From positions 2,151,001 through 2,215,000 of the forward strand of contig NC_071672.1 of assembly GCF_028554725.1 (NCBI RefSeq): 64,000 nucleotides of DNA. The letters run 5' to 3'. This DNA comes from Zeugodacus cucurbitae (taxonomy: Eukaryota > Arthropoda > Insecta > Diptera > Tephritidae). Shown piece after piece: positions 22,101 through 37,285 of the stretch. Under the pieces are notes generated by a model. It was not told the DNA's origin, did not search any database, and saw nothing but the letters and a program-made list of their open reading frames with translations. A program made the position numbers and the translations under genes. Position 1 is the stretch's first letter. Each line of letters starts with the position of its first letter.

Positions 22101-25100
22101 TTATTTAGTATTTATATGAAAATTTTTTACTTGTATGAATTCATAAACTAAGTATCTATATGAAAATTATTTAGTATTTATATGAAAATTATTTAGTATT
22201 TATATGAAAATTATTTAATATTTATATGAAAATTTTTAATTTGTATGAATTCATAAACTTTGTATCTATATGAAAATTATTTAGTATTTATATGAAAATT
22301 ATTTACTTGCATGAATTCATAAACTTAGTACCTATATGAAAATTATTTAGTATTTATATGAAAATTTTTAACTTGTATGAATTCTTAAACTTAGTACCTA
22401 TATGAAAATTATTTAGTACCTATATGAAAATTATTTAGTATTTATATGAACATTTTTTACTTGTATGAATTCATAAACTTAGTATCTATATGAAAATTAT
22501 TTAGTATTTACATGAAAATTTTTAACTTGTATGAATTCATAAACTTAGTATCTATATGAAAATTATTTAGTATTTATATGAAAATTTTTAACTTGTATGA
22601 ATTCATAAACTTAGTATCTATATGAAAATTAATTAGTATTTATATGAAAATTAATTACTTGTATGAATTTATACAATTAGTATTTATATGAAAATTAATT
22701 AGTACTTATATGAAAATTATTTACTTGTATGAATTCATAAACTTAGTATCTATATGAAAATTATTTAGCATTTATATGAAAATTGTTTTCTTGTATGAAT
22801 TCATAAACTTAGTATCTATATGAAAATTATTTAGTATATATATGAACATTTTTAACTTGTATGAATTCATAAACTTAGTATCTATATGAAAATTATTTAG
22901 TATTTATATGAACATTTTTTACTTGTATGAATTCATAAACTTAGTATCTATATGAAAATTATTTAGTATTTATATGAAAATTTTTAACTTGTATGAATTC
23001 ATAAACTTAGTATCTATATGAAAATTATTTAGTATTTATATGAAAATTTTTAACTTGTATGAATTCATAAACTTAGTATCTATATGAAAATTATTTAGTA
23101 TTTATATGAAAATTATTTACTTGTATGAATTCATAAACTTTGTACCTATATGAAAATTATTTAGTATCTATATGAAAATTATTTAGTATTTATATGAAAA
23201 TTATTTACTTGCATGAATTCATAAACTTAGTACCTATATGAAAATTATTTAGTATCTATATGAAAATTATTTAGTATTTATATGAAAATTTGTAACTTGT
23301 ATGAATTCATAAACTTAGTATCTATATGAAAATTATTTAGTATTTATATGAAAATTTTTAACTTGTATGAATTCATAAACTTTGTATCTATATGAAAATT
23401 ATTTAGTATTTATATGAAAATTATTTACTTGCATGAATTCATAAACTTAGTACCTATATGAAAATTATTTAGTATTTATATGAAAATTTTTAACTTGTAT
23501 GAATTCTTAAACTTAGTACCTATATGAAAATTATTTAGTACCTATATGAAAATTATTTAGTATTTATATGAACATTTTTTACTTGTATGAATTCATAAAC
23601 TTAGTATCTATATGAAAATTATTTAGTATTTACATGAAAATTTTTAACTTGTATGAATTCATAAACTTAGTATCTATATGAAAATTATTTAGTATTTATA
23701 TGAAAATTTTTAACTTGTATGAATTCATAAACTTAGTATCTATATGAAAATTAATTAGTATTTATATGAAAATTAATTACTTGTATGAATTTATACAATT
23801 AGTATTTATATGAAAATTAATTAGTACTTATATGAAAATTATTTACTTGTATGAATTCATAAACTTAGTATCTATATGAAAATTATTTAGCATTTATATG
23901 AAAATTGTTTTCTTGTATGAATTCATAAACTTAGTATCTATATGAAAATTATTTAGTATCTATATGAAAATTTTTAACTTGTATGAATTCATAAACTTAG
24001 TATCTATATGAAAATTATTTAGTATTTATATGAAAATTTTTAACTTGTATGAATTCATAAACTTAGTATCTATATGAAAATTATTTAGTATTTATATGAA
24101 AATTTTTAACTTGTATGAATTCATAAACTTAGTATCTATATGAAAATTATTTAGTATTTATATGAAAATTTTTACTTGTATGAATTCATAAACTTAGTAC
24201 CTATATGAAAATTATTTAGTATCTATATGAAAATTATTTAGTATTTATATGAAAATTTTTTACTTGTATGAATTCATAAACTTAGTATCTATATGAAAAT
24301 TATTTAGTATTTATATGAAAATTTTTTACTTGTATGAATTCATAAACTTAGTACCTATATGAAAATTATTTAGTATCTATATGAAAATTATTTAGTATTT
24401 ATATGAAAATTATTTACTTGCATGAATTCATAAACTTAGTACCTATATGAAAATTATTTAGTATCTATATGAAAATTATTTAGTATTTATATGAAAATTT
24501 GTAACTTGTATGAATTCATAAACTTAGTATCTATATGAAAATTATTTAGTATTTATATGAAAATTTTTAACTTGTATGAATTCATAAACTTAGTATCTAT
24601 ATGAAAATTATTTAGTATTCATATGAAAATTTTTTACTTGTATGAATTCATAAACTTAGTATCTATATGAAAATTATTTAGTATTTATATGAAAATTTTT
24701 TACTTGTATGAATTCATAAACTTAGTATTTATATGAAAATTTTTAACTTGTATGAATTCTTAAACTTAGTACCTATATGAAAATTATTTAGTATCTATAT
24801 GAAAATTATTTAGTATTTATATGAAAATTATTTAGTATTTATATGAAAATTTTTAACTTGTATGAATTCATATACTTAGTAACTATATGAAAATTATTTA
24901 GTATTTATATGAAAATTTTTTACTTGTATGAATTCATAAACTTAGTATCTATATGAAAATTATTTAGTATTTATATGAAAATTTTTTACTTGTATGAATT
25001 CATAAACTAAGTATCTATATTAAAATTATTTAGTATTTATATGAAAATTATTTAGTATTTATATGAAAATTATTTAATATTTATATGAAAATTTTTAATT

Positions 25101-28100
25101 TGTATGAATTCATAAACTTTGTATCTATATGAAAATTATTTAGTATTTATATGAAAATTATTTACTTGCATGAATTCATAAACTTAGTACCTATATGAAA
25201 ATTATTTAGTATTTATATGAAAATTTTTAACTTGTATGAATTCTTAAACTTAGTACCTATATGAAAATTATTTAGTACCTATATGAAAATTATTTAGTAT
25301 TTATATGAACATTTTTTACTTGTATGAATTCATAAACTTAGTATCTATATGAAAATTATTTAGTATTTACATGAAAATTTTTAACTTGTATGAATTCATA
25401 AACTTAGTATCTATATGAAAATTATTTAGTATTTATATGAAAATTTTTAACTTGTATGAATTCATAAACTTAGTATCTATATGAAAATTAATTAGTATTT
25501 ATATGAAAATTAATTACTTGTATGAATTTATACAATTAGTATTTATATGAAAATTAATTAGTACTTATATGAAAATTATTTACTTGTATGAATTCATAAA
25601 CTTAGTATCTATATGAAAATTATTTAGCATTTATATGAAAATTGTTTTCTTGTATGAATTCATAAACTTAGTATCTATATGAAAATTATTTAGTATATAT
25701 ATGAACATTTTTAACTTGTATGAATTCATAAACTTAGTACCTATATGAAAATTATTTAGTATCTATATGAAAGTTATTTAGTATTTATATGAAAATTTTT
25801 AACTTGTATGAATTCATAAACTTAGTATCTATATGAAAATTTGTAACTTGTATGAATTCATAAACTTAGTATCTATATGAAAATTATTTAGTATTTATAT
25901 GAAAATTTTTAACTTGTATGAATTCATAAACTTAGTTTCTATATGAAAATTATTTAGTATTCATATGAAAATTTTTTACTTGTATGAATTCATAAACTTA
26001 GTATCTATATGAAAATTTTTAACTTGTATGAATTCATAAACTTAGTATCTATATGAAAATTATTTAGTATTTATATGAAAATTTTTAACTTGTATGAATT
26101 CATAAACTTAGTATCTATATGAAAATTAATTAGTATTTATATGAAAATTAATTACTTGTATGAATTTATACAATTAGTATTTATATGAAAATTAATTAGT
26201 ACTTATATGAATTCATAAACTTAGTATCTATATGAAAATTATTTAGCATTTATATGAAAATTGTTTTCTTGTATGAATTCATAAACTTAGTATCTATATG
26301 AAAATTATTTAGTATATATATGAACATTTTTAACTTGTATGAATTCATAAACTTAGTACCTATATGAAAATTATTTAGTATCTATATGAAAGTTATTTAG
26401 TATTAATATGAAAATTTTTAACTTGTATGAATTCATAAACTTAGTATCTATATGAAAATTATTTAGTATTTATATGAAAATTTTTAACTTGTATGAATTC
26501 ATAAACTTAGTATCTATATGAAAATTATTTAGTATTCATATGAAAATTTTTTACTTGTATGAATTCATAAACTTAGTATCTATATGAAAATTTTTAACTT
26601 GTATGAATTCATAAACTTAGTATCTATATGAAAATTATTTAGTATTTATATGAAAATTTTTAACTTGTATGAATTCATAAACTTAGTATCTATATGAAAA
26701 TTATTTAGTATTCATATGAAAATTTTTTACTTGTATGAATTCATAAACTTAGTATCTATATGAAAATTTTTAACTTGTATGAATTCATAAACTTAGTATC
26801 TATATGAAAATTATTTAGTATTTATATGAAAATTTTTAACTTGTATGAATTCATAAACTTAGTATCTATATGAAAATTATTTAGTATTCATATGAAAATT
26901 TTTTACTTGTATGAATTCATAAACTTAGTATCTATATGAAAATTTTTAACTTGTATGAATTCATAAACTTAGTATCTATATGAAAATTATTTAGTATTTA
27001 TATGAAAATTTTTAACTTGTATGAATTCATAAACTTAGTATCTATATGAAAATTATTTAGTATTCATATGAAAATTTTTTACTTGTATGAATTCATAAAC
27101 TTAGTATCTATATGAAAATTATTTAGTATTTATATGAAAATTTTTTACTTGTATGAATTCATAAACTTAGTATTTATATGAAAATTTTTAACTTGTATGA
27201 ATTCTTAAACTTAGTACCTATATGAAAATTATTTAGTATCTATATGAAAATTATTTAGTATTTATATGAAAATTATTTAGTATTTATATGAAAATTTTTA
27301 ACTTGTATGAATTCATAAACTTAGTAACTATATGAAAATTATTTAGTATTTATATGAAAATTTTTTACTTGTATGAATTCATAAACTTAGTATCTATATG
27401 AAAATTATTTTGTATTTATATGAAAATTTTTTACTTGTATGAATTCATAAACTAAGTATCTATATGAAAATTATTTAGTATTTATATGAAAATTATTTAG
27501 TATTTATATGAAAATTTTTTAATATTTATATGAAAATTTTTAATTTGTATGAATTCATAAACTTTGTATCTATATGAAAATTATTTAGTATTTATATGAA
27601 AATTATTTACTTGCATGAATTCATAAACTTAGTACCTATATGAAAATTATTTAGTATTTATATGAAAATTTTTAACTTGTATGAATTCTTAAACTTAGTA
27701 CCTATATGAAAATTATTTAGTACCTATATGAAAATTATTTAGTATTTATATGAACATTTTTTACTTGTATGAATTCATAAACTTAGTATCTATATGAAAA
27801 TTATTTAGTATTTACATGAAAATTTTTAACTTGTATGAATTCATAAACTTAGTATCTATATGAAAATTATTTAGTATTTATATGAAAATTTTTAACTTGT
27901 ATGAATTCATAAACTTAGTATCTATATGAAAATTAATTAGTATTTATATGAAAATTAATTACTTGTATGAATTTATACAATTAGTATTTATATGAAAATT
28001 AATTAGTACTTATATGAAAATTATTTACTTGTATGAATTCATAAACTTAGTATCTATATGAAAATTATTTAGCATTTATATGAAAATTGTTTTCTTGTAT

Positions 28101-31079
28101 GAATTCATAAACTTAGTATCTATATGAAAATTATTTAGTATATATATGAACATTTTTAACTTGTATGAATTCATAAACTTAGTATCTATATGAAAATTAT
28201 TTAGTATTTATATGAACATTTTTTACTTGTATGAATTCATAAACTTAGTATCTATATGAAAATTATTTAGTATTTATATGAAAATTTTTAACTTGTATGA
28301 ATTCATAAACTTAGTATCTATATGAAAATTATTTAGTATTTATATGAAAATTTTTAACTTGTATGAATTCATAAACTTAGTATCTATATGAAAATTATTT
28401 AGTATTTATATGAAAATTATTTACTTGTATGAATTCATAAACTTTGTACCTATATGAAAATTATTTAGTATCTATATGAAAATTATTTAGTATTTATATG
28501 AAAATTTTTAACTTGTATGAATTCATAAACTTAGTATCTATATGAAAATTATTTAGTATTTATATGAAAATTTTTAACTTGTATGAATTCATAAACTTAG
28601 TATCTATATGAAAATTATTTAGTATTTATATGAAAATTTTTACTTGTATGAATTCATAAACTTAGTACCTATATGAAAATTATTTAGTATCTATATGAAA
28701 ATTATTTAGTATTTATATGAAAATTTTTTACTTGTATGAATTCATAAACTTAGTATCTATATGAAAATTATTTAGTATTTATATGAAAATTTTTTACTTG
28801 TATGAATTCATAAACTTAGTACCTATATGAAAATTATTTAGTATCTATATGAAAATTATTTAGTATTTATATGAAAATTATTTACTTGCATGAATTCATA
28901 AACTTAGTACCTATATGAAAATTATTTAGTATCTATATGAAAATTATTTAGTATTTATATGAAAATTTGTAACTTGTATGAATTCATAAACTTAGTATCT
29001 ATATGAAAATTATTTAGTATTTATATGAAAATTTTTAACTTGTATGAATTCATAAACTTAGTATCTATATAAAAATTATTTAGTATTCATATGAAAATTT
29101 TTTACTTGTATGAATTCATAAACTTAGTATCTATATGAAAATTATTTAGTATTTATATGAAAATTTTTTACTTGTATGAATTCATAAACTTAGTATTTAT
29201 ATGAAAATTTTTAACTTGTATGAATTCTTAAACTTAGTACCTATATGAAAATTATTTAGTATCTATATGAAAATTATTTAGTATTTATATGAAAATTATT
29301 TAGTATTTATATGAAAATTTTTAACTTGTATGAATTCATAAACTTAGTAACTATATGAAAATTATTTAGTATTTATATGAAAATTTTTTACTTGTATGAA
29401 TTCATAAACTTAGTATCTATATGAAAATTATTTAGTATTTATATGAAAATTTTTTACTTGTATGAATTCATAAACTAAGTATCTATATGAAAATTATTTA
29501 GTATTTATATGAAAATTATTTAGTATTTATATGAAAATTATTTAATATTTATATGAAAATTTTTAATTTGTATGAATTCATAAACTTTGTATCTATATGA
29601 AAATTATTTAGTATTTATATGAAAATTATTTACTTGCATGAATTCATAAACTTAGTACCTATATGAAAATTATTTAGTATTTATATGAAAATTTTTAACT
29701 TGTATGAATTCTTAAACTTAGTACCTATATGAAAATTATTTAGTACCTATATGAAAATTATTTAGTATTTATATGAACATTTTTTACTTGTATGAATTCA
29801 TAAACTTAGTATCTATATGAAAATTATTTAGTATTTATATGAAAATTTTTAACTTGTATGAATTCATAAACTTAGTATCTATATGAAAATTATTTAGTAT
29901 TTATATGAAAATTTTTAACTTGTATGAATTCATAAACTTAGTATCTATATGAAAATTAATTAGTATTTATATGAAAATTAATTACTTGTATGAATTCATA
30001 AACTTTGTACCTATATGAAAATTATTTAGTATCTATATGAAAATTTTTAACTTGTATGAATTCACAAACTTAGTATCTATATGAAAATTATTTAGTATTT
30101 ATATGAAAATTTTTTACTTGTATGAATTCATAAACTTAGTATCTATATGAAAATTATTTAGTATTTATATGAAAATTTTTTAATTGTATGAATTCATAAA
30201 CTTAGTATCTATATGAAAATTATTTAGTATTTATATGAAAATTATTTACTTGTATGAATTCATAAACTTAGTACCTATATGAAAATTATTTAGTATCTAT
30301 ATGAAAGTTATTTAGTATTTATATGAAAATTTTTAACTTGTATGAATTCATAAACTTAGTATCTATATGAAAATTTTTAACTTGTATGAATTCATAAACT
30401 TAGTATCTATATGAAAATTATTTAGTATTTATATGAAAATTTTTAACTTGTATGAATTCATAAACTTAGTATCTATATGAAAATTATTTAGTATTTATAT
30501 GAAAATTTTTAACTTGTATGAATTCATAAACTTAGTATCTATATGAAAATTTTTTACTTGTATGAATTCATAAACTTAGTATCTATATGAAAATTATTTA
30601 GTATTTATATGAAAATTTTTACTTGTATGAATTCATAAACTTAGTACCTATATGAAAATTATTTAGTATCTATATGAAAATTATTTAGTATTTATATGAA
30701 AATTTTTTACTTGTATGAATTCATAAACTTAGTATCTATATGAAAATTATTTAGTATTTATATGAAAATTTTTTACTTGTATGAATTCATAAACTTAGTA
30801 CGTATATGAAAATTATTTAGTATCTATATGAAAATTATTTAGTATTTATATGAAAATTATTTACTTGTATGAATTCATAAACTTAGTACCTATATGAAAA
30901 TTATTTAGTATCTATATGAAAATTATTTAGTATTTATATGAAAATTTGTAACTTGTATGAATTCATAAACTTAGTATCTATATGAAAATTATTTAGTATT
31001 TATATGAAAATTTTTAACTTGTATGAATTCATAAACTTAGTATCTATATGAAAATTATTTAGTATTTATATGAAAATTT

Positions 31080-34000
31080 TTAACTTGTATGAATTCATAA
31101 ACTTAGTACGTATATGAAAATTATTTAGTATCTATATGAAAATTATTTAGTATTTATATGAAAATTTTTTACTTGTATGAATTCATAAACTAAGTATCTA
31201 TATGAAAATTATTTAGTATTTATATGAAAATTATTTAGTATTTATATGAAAATTATTTAATATTTATATGAAAATTTTTAATTTGTATGAATTCATAAAC
31301 TTTGTATCTATATGAAAATTATTTAGTATTTATATGAAAATTATTTACTTGCATGAATTCATAAACTTAGTACCTATATGAAAATTATTTAGTATTTATA
31401 TGAAAATTTTTAACTTGTATGAATTCTTAAACTTAGTACCTATATGAAAATTATTTAGTATTTATATGAACATTTTTTACTTGTATGGATTCATAAACTT
31501 AGTATCTATATGAAAATTATTTAGTATTTACATGAAAATTTTTAACTTGTATGAATTCATAAACTTAGTATCTATATGAAAATTATTTAGTATTTTATGA
31601 AAATTTTTAACTTGTATGAATTCATAAACTTAGTATCTATATGAAAATTAATTAGTATTTATATGAAAATTAATTACTTGTATGAATTTATACAATTAGT
31701 ATTTATATGAAAATTAATTAGTACTTATATGAAAATTATTTACTTGTATGAATTCATAAACTTAGTATCTATATGAAAATTATTTAGCATTTATATGAAA
31801 ATTGTTTTCTTGTATGAATTCATAAACTTAGTATCTATATGAAAATTATTTAGTATATATATGAACATTTTTAACTTGTATGAATTCATAAACTTAGTAT
31901 CTATATGAAAATTATTTAGTATTTATATGAACATTTTTTACTTGTATGAATTCATAAACTTAGTATCTATATGAAAATTATTTAGTATTTATATGAAAAT
32001 TTTTAACTTGTATGAATTCATAAACTTAGTATCTATATGAAAATTATTTAGTATCTATATGAAAATTATTTAGTATTTATATGAAAATTTTTTACTTGTA
32101 TGAATTTATACAATTAGTATTTATATGAAAATTAATTAGTACTTATATGAAAATTATTTACTTGTATGAATTCATAAACTTAGTATCTATATGAAAATTA
32201 TTTAGCATTTATATGAAAATTGTTTTCCTGTATGAATTCATAAACTTAGTATCTATATGAAAATTATTTAGTATATATATGAACATTTTTAACTTGTATG
32301 AATTCATAAACTTAGTATCTATATGAAAATTATTTAGTATTTATATGAACATTTTTTACTTGTATGAATTCATAAACTTAGTATCTATATGAAAATTATT
32401 TAGTATATATATGAACATTTTTAACTTGTATGAATTCATAAACTTAGTATCTATATGAAAATTATTTAGTATTTATATGAACATTTTTTACTTGTATGAA
32501 TTCATAAACTTAGTATCTATATGAAAGTTATTTAGTATTTATATGAAAATTTTTAACTTGTATGAATTCATAAACTTAGTATCTATATGAAAATTATTTA
32601 GTATCTATATGAAAATTATTTAGTATTTATATGAAAATTTTTTACTTGTATGAATTCATAAACTTAGTATCTATATGAAAATTATTTAGTATTTATATGA
32701 AAATTTTTTACTTGTATGAATTCATAAACTTAGTACGTATATGAAAATTATTTAGTATCTATATGAAAATTATTTAGTATCTATATGAAAATTATTTAGT
32801 ATTTATATGAAAATTTTTTACTTGTATGAATTCATAAACTTAGTATCTATATGAAAATTATTTAGTATTTATATGAAAATTTTTAACTTGTATGAATTCA
32901 TAAACTTAGTACGTATATGAAAATTATTTAGTATCTATATGAAAATTATTTAGTATTTATATGAAAATTTTTTACTTGTATGAATTCATAAACTAAGTAT
33001 CTATATGAAAATTATTTAGTATTTATATGAAAATTATTTAGTATTTATATGAAAATTATTTAATATTTATATGAAAATTTTTAATTTGTATGAATTCATA
33101 AACTTTGTATCTATATGAAAATTATTTAGTATTTATATGAAAATTATTTACTTGCATGAATTCATAAACTTAGTACCTATATGAAAATTATTTAGTATTT
33201 ATATGAAAATTTTTAACTTGTATGAATTCTTAAACTTAGTACCTATATGAAAATTATTTAGTACCTATATGAAAATTATTTAGTATTTATATGAACATTT
33301 TTTACTTGTATGGATTCATAAACTTAGTATCTATATGAAAATTATTTAGTATTTACATGAAAATTTTTAACTTGTATGAATTCATAAACTTAGTATCTAT
33401 ATGAAAATTATTTAGTATTTTATGAAAATTTTTAACTTGTATGAATTCATAAACTTAGTATCTATATGAAAATTAATTAGTATTTATATGAAAATTAATT
33501 ACTTGTATGAATTTATACAATTAGTATTTATATGAAAATTAATTAGTACTTATATGAAAATTATTTACTTGTATGAATTCATAAACTTAGTATCTATATG
33601 AAAATTATTTAGCATTTATATGAAAATTGTTTTCTTGTATGAATTCATAAACTTAGTATCTATATGAAAATTATTTAGTATATATATGAACATTTTTAAC
33701 TTGTATGAATTCATAAACTTAGTATCTATATGAAAATTATTTAGTATTTATATGAACATTTTTTACTTGTATGAATTCATAAACTTAGTATCTATATGAA
33801 AATTATTTAGTATTTATATGAAAATTTTTAACTTGTATGAATTCATAAACTTAGTATCTATATGAAAATTATTTAGTATCTATATGAAAATTATTTAGTA
33901 TTTATATGAAAATTTTTTACTTGTATGAATTTATACAATTAGTATTTATATGAAAATTAATTAGTACTTATATGAAAATTATTTACTTGTATGAATTCAT

Positions 34001-34560
34001 AAACTTAGTATCTATATGAAAATTATTTAGCATTTATATGAAAATTGTTTTCCTGTATGAATTCATAAACTTAGTATCTATATGAAAATTATTTAGTATA
34101 TATATGAACATTTTTAACTTGTATGAATTCATAAACTTAGTATCTATATGAAAATTATTTAGTATTTATATGAACATTTTTTACTTGTATGAATTCATAA
34201 ACTTAGTATCTATATGAAAATTATTTAGTATATATATGAACATTTTTAACTTGTATGAATTCATAAACTTAGTATCTATATGAAAATTATTTAGTATTTA
34301 TATGAACATTTTTTACTTGTATGAATTCATAAACTTAGTATCTATATGAAAGTTATTTAGTATTTATATGAAAATTTTTAACTTGTATGAATTCATAAAC
34401 TTAGTATCTATATGAAAATTATTTAGTATCTATATGAAAATTATTTAGTATTTATATGAAAATTTTTTACTTGTATGAATTCATAAACTTAGTATCTATA
34501 TGAAAATTATTTAGTATTTATATGAAAATTTTTTACTTGTATGAATTCATAAACTTAGTA
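31080..34560. repeat. Higher-order satellite repeat, about 1.8-kb period
   Basis: Two successive blocks share rare variants in the same order: TATGGATTCATAAAC at about 31484 and 33309, the shortened unit TAGTATTTTATGAAAA at about 31590 and 33415, and GTTTTCCTGTATG at about 32222 and 34046. One 22-bp module is added in the second block. Recently amplified HOR. Confidence 0.8.
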
Positions 34561-36792
34561 CGTATATGAAAATTATTTAGTATCTATATGAAAATTATTT
34601 AGTATTTATATGAAAATTATTTACTTGTATGAATTCATAAACTTAGTACCTATATGAAAATTATTTAGTATCTATATGAAAATTATTTAGTATTTATATG
34701 AAAATTTGTAACTTGTATGAATTCATAAACTTAGTATCTATATGAAAATTATTTAGTATTTATATGAAAATTTTTAACTTGTATGAATTCATAAACTTAG
34801 TATCTATATGAAAATTATTTAGTATTTATATGAAAATTTTTTACTTGTATGAATTCATAAACTTAGTATCTATATGAAAATTATTTAGTATTTATATGAA
34901 AATTTTTTACTTGTATGAATTCATAAACTTAGTATTTATATGAAAATTTTTAACTTGTATGAATTCTTAAACTTAGTACCTATATGAAAATTATTTAGTA
35001 TCTATATGAAAATTATTTAGTATTTATATGAAAATTATTTAGTATTTATATGAAAATTTTTAACTTGTATGAATTCATAAACTTAGTAACTATATGAAAA
35101 TTATTTAGTATTTATATGAAAATTTTTTACTTGTATGAATTCATAAACTTAGTATCTATATGAAAATTATTTAGTATTTATATGAAAATTTTTTACTTGT
35201 ATGAATTCATAAACTTAGTATGAAAATTATTTAGTATTTATATGAAAATTATTTAATATTTATATGAAAATTTTTAATTTGTATGAATTCATAAACTTTG
35301 TATCTATATGAAAATTATTTAGTATTTATATGAAAATTATTTACTTGTATGAATTCATAAACTTAGTACCTATATGAAAATTATTTAGTATTTATATGAA
35401 AATTTTTAACTTGTATGAAATCTTAAACTTAGTACCTATATGAAAATTATTTAGGTACCTATATGAAAAATATTTAGTATTTATATGAAAATTATTTAGT
35501 ATTTATATGAAATTTATTTACTTGTATGAACTCATAAACTTAGTATCTATATGAAAATTATTTAGTATTTATATGAACATTTTTTACTTGTATGAATTCA
35601 TAAACTTAGTATCTATATGAAAATTATTTAGTATTTATATGAAAATTTTTAACTTGTATGAATTCATAAACTTAGTATCTATATGAAAATTATTTAGTAT
35701 TTATATGAAAATTTTTAACTTGTATGAATTCATAAACTTAGTATTTATATGAAAATTAATTACTTGTATGAATTCATACAATTAGTATTTATATGAAAAT
35801 TAATTAGTACTTATATGAAAATTATTTACTTGTATGAATTCATAAACTTAGTATCTATAAGAAAATTATTTAGTATATATATGAAAATTTTTAACTTGTA
35901 TGAATTCATAAACTTAGTATCTATATGAAAATTATTTAGTATTTATATGAAAATTTTTTACTTGTATGAATTCATAAACTTAGTATCTATATGAAAATTA
36001 TTTAGTATTTATATGAAAATTTTTAACTTGTATGAATTCATAAACTTAGTATCTATATGAAAATTATTTAGTATTTGTATGAAAATTTTTAACTTGTATG
36101 AATTCATAAACTTAGTATCTATATGAAAATTATTTAGTATTTATATGAAAATTTTTTACTTGTATGAATTCATACAATTAGTATTTATATGAAAATTAAT
36201 TAGTACTTATATGAAAATTATTTACTTGTATGAATTCATAAACTTAGTATCTATATGAAAATTATTTAGCATTTATATGAAAATTGTTTTCTTGTATGAA
36301 TTCATAAACTTAGTATCTATATGAAAATTATTTAGTATATATATGAAAATTTTTAACTTGTATGAATTCATAAACTTAGTATGAAAATTATTTAGTATTT
36401 ATATGAAAATTTTTTACTTGTATGAATTCATAAACTTAGTATCTATATGAAAATTATTTAGTATATATATTAGAAAATTTTTTACTTGTACGAATTCATA
36501 AACTCAGTACCTATATGAAAATTATTTAGTATCTATATGAAAATTATTTAGTATTTCTATGAAAATTTTTTACTTGTATGAATTCATAAACTTAGTACCT
36601 ATATGAAAATTATTTAGTATCTATATGAAAATTATTTAGTATTTATATGCAAATTTTTAACTTGTATGAATTCATAAACTTAGTATCTATGTGAAAATTA
36701 TTTAGTATTTATATGAAAATTATTTACTTGTATGAATTCATACAATTAGTATTTATATGAAAATTAATTAGTACTTATATGCAAATATATCA

Positions 36793-36825
36793 CCATGTGG
36801 TTTCGGCTCTTCGCAGATAGGGACA
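36793..36825 (-). rRNA. 28S rRNA remnant (right copy)
   Basis: Same degenerate 28S-like segment and target 14-mer (36812-36825) as at 2391-2423. It lies between satellite and the R1 3' end. Taken with the 28S at 58763, it brackets the whole R1 array inside one former 28S gene. Confidence 0.55.
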
Positions 36826-37285
36826 ACGTCCGGTGTGTTTTTGCGTGAGTACCTGCCGATGACGGCCTTATCTCACGGTGCTTCGAAGCACAGCGTATGA
36901 ATAAAATGCAATGATCAGCGCCCCGAAAAATGCTACGCATTATTCGGTACCAATTGGCAGTGTGGAATGGACACACTAACCACCTTGGTGAGGTTCGAGG
37001 CCTATCTAAAATCTCTGCCGTACTTTGGGTCCGGCACCCGGTTGCAGTGCAACTCCACATTGAGTGATCAAAACACTCTTCCCGCATTCGGGTATTAAAC
37101 CACAACCACCACGATACTCCCCGAGGGGCCAGTCCGCATGAGTAGGTTGGAGCGAACTCCAAGGGCTCCTACTCCCCGTGCTACCAGAATTAAGTCTCCG
37201 GTCAGACCTCGTAGTTGAAACTACTACCAGTTGAGCTACCATACTGCTCCGGACTGGTGACCATTTAAGTTAATGGTATAAAAAA
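36826..37285 (-). other. R1 3' UTR (right copy)
   Basis: Matches 2424-2883 almost base for base (for example GCTTCGAAG here, GCTCCGAAG there). Terminal hairpin at 36844-36877; tRNA A-box-like segment at about 37195-37240. Confidence 0.75.

Larger units (their letters stand above)
14897..36778. repeat. AT-rich satellite array, about 22 kb
   Basis: Continuous tandem array of the same 66-bp trimer/88-bp tetramer satellite as at 1-2385. Variants mark local structure: TTGCATGAATTC, TTTACATGAAAA, AAATTGTTTTCTTG, TATACAATTAGT, GAAAGTTATTTAG. The variants recur in fixed order, showing higher-order repeats. Its last about 2.3 kb is the counterpart of 1-2385. No coding region, RNA gene or unrelated insertion is seen anywhere in it. 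Confidence 0.97.

Noticed and set aside
14897..36778. CRISPR-like array or telomeric repeat
   Set aside because: Units are contiguous variants of one module with no unique spacers, period 66/88 bp, in a eukaryotic rDNA context; ordinary satellite.
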